Of a stretch of DNA of 7,110 nucleotides, positions 1 to 5,776 are shown in pieces (within the stretch, counting starts at the first letter, position 1; every line of letters begins with the position of its first letter). The notes under the pieces were generated by a model, which saw nothing but the letters and a program-made list of their open reading frames with translations, made no database searches and had not been told where the DNA came from. This DNA is from Burkholderiaceae bacterium (lineage in GTDB: Bacteria > Pseudomonadota > Gammaproteobacteria > Burkholderiales > Burkholderiaceae_C): assembly GCA_017999135.1 (NCBI GenBank), contig JAGOBT010000159.1, forward strand, positions 1 through 7,110, given 5' to 3'. The translations under genes and the position numbers were made by a program.

Positions 1-458
1 GGCAGGCCGGGGCTGCTCTGGCCGAAGCCGCGGTAGTCAATGCCCAGCACCGCAAAGCCCAGCCCGTGCAGACGGCGCATGCGGTGGGCGCTGCCGCGCA
101 CGTCCCACCGGGCGCCGTGCAGGTACAGCAGCACCGGTGCGCCGGGCTGCGGCTGCGGCAGCCACAGGCCATGCAGGCGCACCGGCTGGCCGGTCTCGGC
201 CGAGCGGAACGGGATCCACACATCGTCCATGCCCTGGGCCGCTGCCAGCCCGCCCGACCAGGTGCGGTCACTGGGCTGGAAGATCCATTCGCGCTGCTTT
301 TCATCCAGCGTGGCGCAGCCGCTGGCCAGGCCCAGCGCAGCAGCGGCGGCCAGCACGGCGGCGGCGCCTGGCCTGCGCCAGCGCGGCGGGCGGGGTGGCT
401 GGGGCGGGGCGCTGCGGTGGGGGCCAGGTGCTGCTGTCATCGGTTTGCATCGTCGCAT
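1..458 (-). CDS. Alpha/beta hydrolase, probable lipoprotein (C-terminus beyond window)
   Basis: Only the N-terminal part is present; the frame runs off the left edge. After a basic, proline-rich lead comes a hydrophobic stretch (AAAVLAAAAALGLASGC, beginning near residue 32) ending in a lipobox-like ASGC, which predicts a lipid-anchored or exported enzyme; Ala at -3 is less common than Leu. Then come a strand with LLYLHGARWDVRG (oxyanion-hole type HG) and AVLGIDYRGFGQS, both typical of the alpha/beta hydrolase fold of the BEM46/S9-like type. The nucleophile elbow (GxSxG), acid and histidine lie outside the window, so activity and substrate cannot be judged. Start: ATG at 458 has an AGG eight bases upstream; an in-frame ATG at 440 has no visible ribosome-binding site but is possible. 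It lies 49 bases after the preceding gene and is probably co-transcribed with it. The family assignment is solid; the substrate is unknown. Confidence 0.8.
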   Translation of the reverse strand, partial: MRRCKPMTAAPGPHRSAPPQPPRPPRWRRPGAAAVLAAAAALGLASGCATLDEKQREWIFQPSDRTWSGGLAAAQGMDDVWIPFRSAETGQPVRLHGLWLPQPQPGAPVLLYLHGARWDVRGSAHRMRRLHGLGFAVLGIDYRGFGQSSPGL

Positions 459-507
459 GACACACGCCTGCGCGGGGTCATGCGGGGCAGGGCGGCCCGA
501 TCAGGGC

Positions 508-1884
508 TCACCGGGCCGGCGCGGACGCTGCGGCTGCCGCAGCCGGGCGGGCCGGCGCAGCGAGTGGCGCCACAGGCAGCAGCGCCCGCAGCGCCGCCAG
601 CTCACCGCCGTCGGCCCGACGCGCCAGGTGCTGGTGCATGGCCGCCATGCCAGCGCACAGCGCTGCCGTGTTCAGCGCGGCATCGGCGCCCGGCACGGCC
701 AGGTGCCTGGCCTGGTTGGTCGCCGCAGCCATCAGGGCGTCAAGCTCACGTTGGCGGGCCTCCACCTGCTCGGCCGGCCAACCCACCTGCCGGGCCATGC
801 CGATGGCCATTGTCAGCTGCAGCAGGTCCTCGGGCGCTGCCAGCATGCGCTTGGCCAGCTGGGTGCAGGTCTGCAGGCGGTTGCTGTCCAGCGGTACGGC
901 GCAGAAGCGCAGCGGCGCCGGCGCAGCCAGGCTTGCCACCCGAAGTTCAGCGTCCAGGGCTTGCCATTCGGTGTGCCAACGCACCAACGGGGCCGCCAGC
1001 ACCGGCGCGGTCTGCGTCAGCAGCGGACGCAGCAGGCCGCCGGCCGGGTTGCGCCAGTCGGCTGCGAGCGCGGCGCGGTGCATGGCGTTCAGCTCGCCGG
1101 CCGCATCACCGGCTGCACAGGCCTGCGCCGCCAGCACCAGCCAGGGCGCGGCCGTGTCGGGCGCCAGCTGGGCCCAGCGCTGCACCGACAGCTGGCTGCA
1201 GGCCGGCACGTCCGCCGGCGGCTGGCTGGCCTGCTGGCAGGCGGACCAGGCGCGTGCATGGACCTGGGCGTCGTTGCTGCCGAGCGCCAGCGCGGCCAGT
1301 TCGGCCAGCGGCGCCCGGGCGTGCTGCCGCGCCGCCTGCAGTGCGGCGGTGCAATCGTCGCCTTGGCAATCTGCGGGGCTGTTGGGCTGGAGCATCGCGG
1401 CCAGCTGCAGGCCGATGGCGCGGGTTGGCAGATCGGTGCTGGCCCGCAGGCGCTGCACTGCTGCGGCATGCAGCGCGGCACCGGCTTGCCGGGCGCGGTC
1501 TTCCTCGGTCTCGATGCGGGCCAGCAGCGGCCGCAGCACGCTGTCGTCGGCCAGTGCGCCAGCCGCCGCTGCGCGCAGCCGGCCCAGCGTGGACAGGCTG
1601 GCCAGGCAGTCGGCAGAGGCTGCCGCCGGCGTGATGGGCACGGCCAGCGCGGTGGCCGCGGGCTGGACCCGGGGCTGCGACACCGGCGGAGGGACCAGGC
1701 TTGGCACCACGCCCGGCACCACAGTGGCCGGCACATGCCGGCCCTCAGGTTGCGGCGCCGCCCGCCACCACCAGACCAGCCCGGCCGCCAGGGCCAGCGC
1801 AGCCACCAGCAGCCACCAGACTGCAGACCGCGTGGCAGCGGGTGCATCAGCACAGCGGCCAGGCTCCGGCGAGCTGGTTGTCAC
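508..1884 (-). CDS. Membrane-anchored protein of unknown function with helical, Cys-containing periplasmic region
   Basis: 458 residues, no function recognised. One transmembrane segment (about 20-41, AVWWLLVAALALAAGLVWWW) follows a short N-terminus, so the bulk is probably periplasmic. A Pro/Val/Ala-rich linker (about 42-90) leads to an alanine- and leucine-rich helical region. Around 230-275 a pattern like WAQLAPDTAAPWLVLAA followed by GELNAMHRAALAAD looks like a degenerate TPR-type helical pair. Cysteines at 93, 173/178, 216/229, 256, 328/340 and 410 include closely spaced pairs that could form disulfides in the periplasm. The C-terminus is Ala/Pro low complexity. The start is GTG at 1884 with GAGA a few bases upstream; no in-frame ATG occurs until deep inside the protein. 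It begins 26 bases after the isomerase stop, so it is likely co-transcribed. Codon bias across the whole frame and a coherent protein support a real gene; similar uncharacterised proteins are, from memory, common in Burkholderiales. Confidence 0.8.
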   Translation of the reverse strand: MTTSSPEPGRCADAPAATRSAVWWLLVAALALAAGLVWWWRAAPQPEGRHVPATVVPGVVPSLVPPPVSQPRVQPAATALAVPITPAAASADCLASLSTLGRLRAAAAGALADDSVLRPLLARIETEEDRARQAGAALHAAAVQRLRASTDLPTRAIGLQLAAMLQPNSPADCQGDDCTAALQAARQHARAPLAELAALALGSNDAQVHARAWSACQQASQPPADVPACSQLSVQRWAQLAPDTAAPWLVLAAQACAAGDAAGELNAMHRAALAADWRNPAGGLLRPLLTQTAPVLAAPLVRWHTEWQALDAELRVASLAAPAPLRFCAVPLDSNRLQTCTQLAKRMLAAPEDLLQLTMAIGMARQVGWPAEQVEARQRELDALMAAATNQARHLAVPGADAALNTAALCAGMAAMHQHLARRADGGELAALRALLPVAPLAAPARPAAAAAASAPAR

Positions 1885-1910
1885 CCGGGATCTCGAAGAG
1901 CCTGGCGTGA

Positions 1911-2513
1911 TCAGGTGCCCGCGAGCATCTCTTCGATCTGCCCCAGGCGCTCTTTGCCGAAGAACATCTCGTCGCCGATGAAGAAGGTCGGAATGCCGAA
2001 GGTCCCGCGTTCGACCGCCTTTTCGGTGTTGTCCATCAGGGCCTGCTTGATGGCTGCATCCTGTGTCTTGGCAGCAAGGGACTGCGCATCGAAGCCGGCC
2101 GCGGTCAGCACCGCTGCAACAGCGGCGGCATCGCCGACATCGAGCCCCTGCTCCCAGATCGCGGGCGTCAAGGCCTCGATCAACCGGATCTGGTCATCGC
2201 CGTCCAGCGACACCAGCATCCGCAGCAGGTTGACCGAGTTGAACGGGAACTTGGGATTCATCTTGAACCGGTGGAGCCCGTGCTTCGCAATGAAGCGCCG
2301 CATCTCCAGGCTGGCGTAGGCGTTCTTGCCCTTCACGTCAGCGTCGCGGATGAATGGCGGTGCATTGCCGGTCAACTTGTGCATGCCGCCAAGGAACGCC
2401 GGCGTGATCTTGATCTGCGCACCCTGCCGCGCAGCCAGCGCCCGCAGTGGCTGCCACACAAGATAGGCGTTGGGGCTGACGAAGTCGAAGATCAGTTCAA
2501 TGGTCCTGGTCAT
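1911..2513 (-). CDS. 2-hydroxychromene-2-carboxylate isomerase / DsbA-family (GST kappa-like) protein
   Basis: 200 residues, the usual length of the family. The N-terminus reads IELIFDFVSPNAYL, the thioredoxin-fold strand with the catalytic-type Ser13 in the SPNAY motif, where DsbA would have CXXC. LGGMHKLTGN (about 41-50) and the C-terminal GIPTFFIGDEMFFGKERL (about 173-190, with the cis-proline loop) are also hallmark segments. There is no signal peptide, so it is cytosolic and should not be a disulfide oxidase. Family members isomerise 2-hydroxychromene-2-carboxylate in naphthalene-type catabolism using glutathione, but many stand alone with unknown substrates, and no aromatic-degradation gene is visible here, so the substrate is open. 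The ATG start has a strong AGAGGA ribosome-binding site. It follows the kinase by 47 bases and precedes the membrane protein by 26. Its codons look somewhat less G+C-rich than the neighbours, partly because of Lys, Phe and Asn content. Confidence 0.92.
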   Translation of the reverse strand: MTRTIELIFDFVSPNAYLVWQPLRALAARQGAQIKITPAFLGGMHKLTGNAPPFIRDADVKGKNAYASLEMRRFIAKHGLHRFKMNPKFPFNSVNLLRMLVSLDGDDQIRLIEALTPAIWEQGLDVGDAAAVAAVLTAAGFDAQSLAAKTQDAAIKQALMDNTEKAVERGTFGIPTFFIGDEMFFGKERLGQIEEMLAGT

Positions 2514-2518
2514 GGCCG

Positions 2519-2525
2519 TCCTCTC
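2519..2525 (-). promoter_or_regulatory. Ribosome-binding site of the isomerase gene
   Basis: On the minus strand GAGAGGA lies five bases before the ATG at 2513. It is among the best Shine-Dalgarno matches in the window and fixes the start. It sits just downstream of the inverted repeat at the kinase stop. Confidence 0.75.
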
Positions 2526-2544
2526 GTTGGTTGTCGATCATCTT

Positions 2545-2570
2545 GCCGGGCAGAGCCTGCTCAGCCCGGC
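2545..2570 (-). repeat. Perfect interrupted inverted repeat at the end of the kinase gene
   Basis: The outer arms gccgggc (2545-2551) and gcccggc (2564-2570) are perfect complements. Inside them gagc (2553-2556) and gctc (2559-2562) are complementary too, separated by one facing mismatch on each side and a two-base centre. In RNA this gives a 7-bp stem, a mismatch, then 3 to 4 more pairs. The kinase TGA lies inside it (2561-2563). The minus-strand sequence after it is AAGATGATC, with no U-run, so it does not look like an intrinsic terminator. It may instead stabilise the upstream message end or tune the downstream isomerase, whose ribosome-binding site begins 20 bases later. Confidence 0.6.
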
Positions 2571-4777
2571 GGGCGCTCCAGCGCGGCGCGCACCGCGCGG
2601 GCCAGCTCGGCCCGGCGGTAGGGCTTGGGCAGCAGCGGCAGGCCGGCATCGGGCCGGCCCGGCTGGTTGAAGGCGTCCTCGGTGAAGCCCGAGGTGAACA
2701 GCACCGGCAGGCCGGGACGCAGGCGCCGGGTGGCATCGGCCAGGTCGGGGCCCGACAGGCCGCCGGGCATGATCACGTCGGTGAACAGCAAGTCGAAGGG
2801 CTGGCCCTGCTCGACCAGGCGCAGCGCTTGCACGCCGTCGGGCGCCTCGACCACCCGGTAACCCAGGGCCTGCAGTTCCGCGCTGGCGAGCAGGCGCACC
2901 AGTTCGTCGTCTTCCACCACCAGGATGGTTTCGTGGCCACCTTGCACCGCGGCCGCCGGCTCATGCGCCAGGGTGGCCACCGGGGTGCTGGCGCGCGGCA
3001 GGTCCAGCTGCACCGTGGTGCCGCGGCCGGGTTCGGAGCTGATGCCGACCTGCCCGCCCGATTGCCGCGCGAAGCCATACACCATCGCCAGGCCCAGGCC
3101 GTTGCCCTTGCCTCTCTCCTTGGTGGTGAAGAAGGGCTCGAACACCCGCTGCAGATCGTCCGGTGCGATGCCGGCGCCCGTGTCGGACACGCGCAGGCGC
3201 ACGTAGTCGCCGGCCGGCAGATCGCACGCTCCAGGCCTCAGCGTCAGCGGGCCGGTGACCAGCGTCAGCCGGCCGCCGGACGGCATCGCGTCGCGGGCAT
3301 TCAGGCACAGGTTGAGCAGCGCGCTCTCCAGCTGCGTCGGGTCGACCATGGCCGGCCACAGCTGTGGCGCGCCATCGATCACGATCTCGATGTGCTCGCC
3401 CAGCGAGCGCCGCAGCATCGGCCGGATGGCCGCCACCAGCTGGTTCACGTCGACGGCGCTGGGCGCCAGCGGCTGCTGCCGGGCATAGGCCAGCAGTTGG
3501 CGGGTGAGCACCGCACCGCGTTCGGCAGCGCCGATCAGCATGTCCAGCGCCTGCCGGCGCTGCGCCGCATCCAGGCTCTGGCCGGCCAGCAGATCGGCAT
3601 TGCCCAGCACCACCGTCAGCAGGTTGTTGAAGTCATGGGCCACGCCGCCGGTGAGCTGGCCCACCGCCTCCAGCCGCTGCGCCTGCGACAGCTGGGCGTG
3701 CAGCGCATCGATGTCGCTGCGTTGGGCCTGCAACGCCGCGGCGGCCTGGTTCAGCGCCGCAGCCAGCGTGCCCAGCTCGCCGCGTGGCAGCGGCCCGTCC
3801 ACGCGGGCCTGCAGGTCGCCGCTGGCCAGGCGGCCGGCCATGCCGGTCATGCGGGCGATGGGCCGGCGGATCACCCGGTCCGCCATCCACCACACCGACA
3901 GGAACAGCACCGCGGCGAAGGCCGCATACCACGCCGCATCACGCCGGAAGCGCTGGTCGGCCGCAGCGACGATGGTGGCCTCGGGTGCACCGGCCAGCAC
4001 CCGCAGACCGGCCGGCGCCAGCGCCCGGACATCGGCCCGCGCCCAGACGTGCCGCTTGCCGTCGGGCATCACCACCTCGGTGGTGCCGGCTTCGCGCGAA
4101 GCCGCCGCAAACCGCCCCAGCGGCGTGTTGCCCAGCTGCATGCCGCCCTGCAGGTCGGTGCCGTCGGCCGGCGACACCGCCAGCACCTGGCCGCTGTCAT
4201 TGAGCAGCAGCAGGCGCTGGCCGGCAGCGGGCTGCACCGCCGGACGCATGGCCCGCGCGAGATCGAGCGAGGCCAGCAACACGAAGCGCAGGCCGGCATC
4301 CGGCGCCCTCACCGGGTAGGCCACCTGCAGCACGGCGCGACCGGTCAGGCGCCCGAAGACAGACTCCAGCACCACCGCTTCACTGCTGCTGCGGGCACGC
4401 CGGAAGTAGCCGCGGTCGTTGAGGTCCAGGTCGCGGCCGCTGCGCAGCGAATCGCAGAACAGCCGGCCGTCGGGGTTGATGGTGAGGATGCCGGTGTACT
4501 GTGGATGGGCCTCGCGCACCTCGGACAGGAAGGCCGAGCAGGCGGCGCGGTCGGGCAGCACCAGGTCGCTGGCGCGGGCCAGGCCAAACTGCAGCTGGGT
4601 GGTGGCCAGGATGCGCTGGCGCAGGTCTTCGGCCTGGGCCTGGGCCTGGGCCGACAGGCGCTGGCCATCGGTGGCCACCCGGGCACGGCGGTCGTCCTGG
4701 AAGCGCAGCAAGGCCAGCAGTGCGGGCAGCAGGGTGGCCAGCAAGGCCACCAACAGCAGACGTGCGCGGATGCTCAA
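2561..4777 (-). CDS. Hybrid sensor histidine kinase with periplasmic Cache-like sensor and C-terminal receiver
   Basis: 738 residues, inner membrane. TM1 is about 5-25; the periplasmic region about 26-280 resembles a double Cache domain, with C80 and C108 spaced like a disulfide pair (ILTINPDGRLFCDS) and DRGYFRRA at 121-128. TM2 is about 281-300, followed by HAMP (about 301-350). HisKA has GGVAHDFNN with phospho-acceptor His381. The ATPase has the N-box NLCLNARDA (489-497), DTGAGI (532-537), FEPFFTTK (547-553 region) and GNGLGLAMV (558-566). The receiver (about 616-735) has acidic E622/D623/D624, phospho-Asp667 (LLFTDVIMPGG), Thr695/Ser696 and Lys718. All catalytic motifs look intact. The ligand is unknown. 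The output is unclear: hybrid kinases normally pass phosphate through an Hpt protein to a response regulator, and neither is here. The start is TTG, supported by GGGGAG seven bases upstream; no closer in-frame ATG gives a complete TM1. Confidence 0.95.
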   Translation of the reverse strand: MSIRARLLLVALLATLLPALLALLRFQDDRRARVATDGQRLSAQAQAQAEDLRQRILATTQLQFGLARASDLVLPDRAACSAFLSEVREAHPQYTGILTINPDGRLFCDSLRSGRDLDLNDRGYFRRARSSSEAVVLESVFGRLTGRAVLQVAYPVRAPDAGLRFVLLASLDLARAMRPAVQPAAGQRLLLLNDSGQVLAVSPADGTDLQGGMQLGNTPLGRFAAASREAGTTEVVMPDGKRHVWARADVRALAPAGLRVLAGAPEATIVAAADQRFRRDAAWYAAFAAVLFLSVWWMADRVIRRPIARMTGMAGRLASGDLQARVDGPLPRGELGTLAAALNQAAAALQAQRSDIDALHAQLSQAQRLEAVGQLTGGVAHDFNNLLTVVLGNADLLAGQSLDAAQRRQALDMLIGAAERGAVLTRQLLAYARQQPLAPSAVDVNQLVAAIRPMLRRSLGEHIEIVIDGAPQLWPAMVDPTQLESALLNLCLNARDAMPSGGRLTLVTGPLTLRPGACDLPAGDYVRLRVSDTGAGIAPDDLQRVFEPFFTTKERGKGNGLGLAMVYGFARQSGGQVGISSEPGRGTTVQLDLPRASTPVATLAHEPAAAVQGGHETILVVEDDELVRLLASAELQALGYRVVEAPDGVQALRLVEQGQPFDLLFTDVIMPGGLSGPDLADATRRLRPGLPVLFTSGFTEDAFNQPGRPDAGLPLLPKPYRRAELARAVRAALERPPG
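4631..4652 (-). repeat. Tandem GGCCTG hexamer, about 3.7 copies, inside the kinase gene
   Basis: On the plus strand ggcctg is repeated three times and followed by ggcc. In the kinase it encodes alternating Ala-Gln (residues about 43-49) in the periplasmic helix just after TM1. Six-base units keep the reading frame, so copy-number change would lengthen or shorten this helix without breaking the protein. The repeat is short and may simply reflect biased Ala/Gln codons. Confidence 0.6.
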
Positions 4778-4784
4778 GCGGGGG

Positions 4785-4790
4785 CTCCCC
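4785..4790 (-). promoter_or_regulatory. Ribosome-binding site supporting a TTG start of the kinase
   Basis: GGGGAG on the minus strand, seven bases before TTG at 4777. The first residues after TTG (SIRARLLLVALL) give a normal basic n-region and TM1, so the rare start is well supported. Confidence 0.65.
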
Positions 4791-4857
4791 GATGGGTCTG
4801 CGTTCCTGCACCGCAGCCACCGACGCGGTGCCGGCGAGCCAGGAACCAGAGCAACCG

Positions 4858-4863
4858 ATCATA
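4858..4863 (-). promoter_or_regulatory. Possible -10 element upstream of the kinase
   Basis: TATGAT on the minus strand matches five of six bases of the sigma-70 -10 consensus and stands out in GC-rich DNA, about 80 bases before the TTG start. No good -35 hexamer is seen at 16-18 bases, and the TG of an extended -10 is one base out of place. Tentative. Confidence 0.25.
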
Positions 4864-4896
4864 CGCACGGCCACCGCCTGGCCACGCCAGCAGCGC

Positions 4897-4919
4897 GGCC
4901 GGGGCCCCGGGGCCCGGCC
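4897..4919 (-). terminator. GC-rich imperfect palindrome just after the regulator stop, terminator-like but without a T-tract
   Basis: ggccggggcccc (4897-4908) and ggggcccggcc (4909-4919) are complementary except for one extra G, directly after the regulator TAG (4922-4924). The RNA would fold into a very stable hairpin of mostly G-C pairs. The minus-strand sequence after it (GCGCTGCTGG) has no U-run, so intrinsic termination is not shown. It could mark the 3' end of the first block or protect its message. Confidence 0.35.
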
Positions 4920-4921
4920 GG

Positions 4922-5776
4922 CTAGGCGCCGGACGTGTCCAGCACCAGCTTGCCACTGGCCACGTCGGCCAGCTTCTGCGGCAGCAGCACCTCGATGCGG
5001 CCATGGCTGCCGCCCAGCACGCCCAGCGCCTGCAGCTGGCGCAGCACGCCGTTGATGCGCTGGCGGCTGGCGCACAGCAGGGCTGCCAGGTCGCCCTGGG
5101 TCAGCGACAGCTCGATCAGCCGCGCCTGCGTGGGCACCACGCCCATCACCGGCGGCCGGCCGAACTGCTTGAGCAGGCGCTGCAGCTTGATGGCCACGCG
5201 CTGGCTCAGCGGCAGGGTCTGCAGCTCTTCCAGCCGGCGGAACATGTGGCGCAGGCGCCGGCAATCCAGCTGCAGCAGCGCGTGGCGCAGCTCGGGCTGG
5301 CTGTTGAGCAGGTGCTGCAGGCTGGCCAGCGGCACCATCAGCACGGTGCTGTGCACCTGGGCCACGATGTCCAGGTCGACCGGGCTGTGGTCGATCAGCG
5401 CGATGTCGCCGTACCAGTCGCCCGGGCCCAGCAGTTCCATCGTGAACGCACGGCCGTCGCGCCAGCTGGTGGCCAGGCCCAGCGCGCCGCTGGCCACGCC
5501 CACCCAGTCGGTGGCCACGGCGCCACGCTCGACCAGCCGGGCGCCACGCTTGACATGCTGCACACGGGCCTCGGCCAGGATGGCTGCGCGCAAGCCGGCC
5601 GACAGGCCGGCAAACCAGGCCCCCGATTCAATGCGCTGGCTTTCCAGCGGGCGAAGGCCGGGCAGCACCGGCGGGCGGCCCAGCAGGGGCGGCACCGCTG
5701 CGGGCAGCGGCATCGGCGGCGGGCGCAGGGCGCCGGGGTTCGGGTTGTGAACGCGGGTCGGAAAGACGTAGGCCAT
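4922..5776 (-). CDS. Crp/Fnr-family transcriptional regulator
   Basis: 284 residues, somewhat longer than the usual 220-250 because of a proline-rich N-terminus (about 10-45, with PPPMPLPAAVPPLLGRPPV). A cyclic-nucleotide-binding-type beta barrel spans about 52-165, with GALGLATSWRDGRAF and LLGPGDWYGDIALID in the place of the phosphate-binding cassette; typical cAMP-contacting residues are not clearly conserved, so the ligand may differ. A long dimerisation helix follows, then a winged helix-turn-helix (about 224-254: LTQGDLAALLCASRQRINGVLRQLQ) whose recognition helix contains SRQRIN. There is no N-terminal cysteine cluster, so an Fnr-type iron-sulfur sensor is unlikely. The start at 5776 is chosen because its ATG overlaps the TctC stop as TGATG and has GGAG five bases upstream, giving translational coupling. 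A further in-frame upstream start at 5821 would overlap TctC by 46 bases and is less likely. Targets are unknown; the coupled neighbour is the first candidate. Confidence 0.93.
   Translation of the reverse strand: MAYVFPTRVHNPNPGALRPPPMPLPAAVPPLLGRPPVLPGLRPLESQRIESGAWFAGLSAGLRAAILAEARVQHVKRGARLVERGAVATDWVGVASGALGLATSWRDGRAFTMELLGPGDWYGDIALIDHSPVDLDIVAQVHSTVLMVPLASLQHLLNSQPELRHALLQLDCRRLRHMFRRLEELQTLPLSQRVAIKLQRLLKQFGRPPVMGVVPTQARLIELSLTQGDLAALLCASRQRINGVLRQLQALGVLGGSHGRIEVLLPQKLADVASGKLVLDTSGA

Larger units (their letters stand above)
4778..4921 (-). other. 144-bp intergenic region, longest gene-free stretch
   Basis: This lies between the Crp/Fnr regulator stop and the kinase start. It contains the palindrome at the regulator stop, a possible -10 element at 4858-4863 and the kinase ribosome-binding site. 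I see no small gene with its own start and ribosome-binding site in it. It is the most likely place for a promoter serving the kinase block. Confidence 0.55.

Noticed and set aside
40..2319. Long plus-strand open frame (759 codons) opposite the membrane protein and isomerase
   Set aside because: Its product is Arg/Gln/Gly-rich without domain or signal, and the opposite strand holds a recognised isomerase and a coherent membrane protein. Long antisense frames are expected in DNA this rich in G+C.
4774..5004. Short minus-strand frame ending at the kinase start (TTGA overlap)
   Set aside because: It overlaps the regulator 3' end out of frame, and its product is Trp/Arg/Cys-rich without a coherent signal. 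The stop overlap with the TTG start is probably chance.
4380..5264. Minus-strand frame of 294 codons spanning the kinase-regulator gap
   Set aside because: It overlaps both recognised genes in a different frame, is Pro/Ala/Arg-rich and has no domain.
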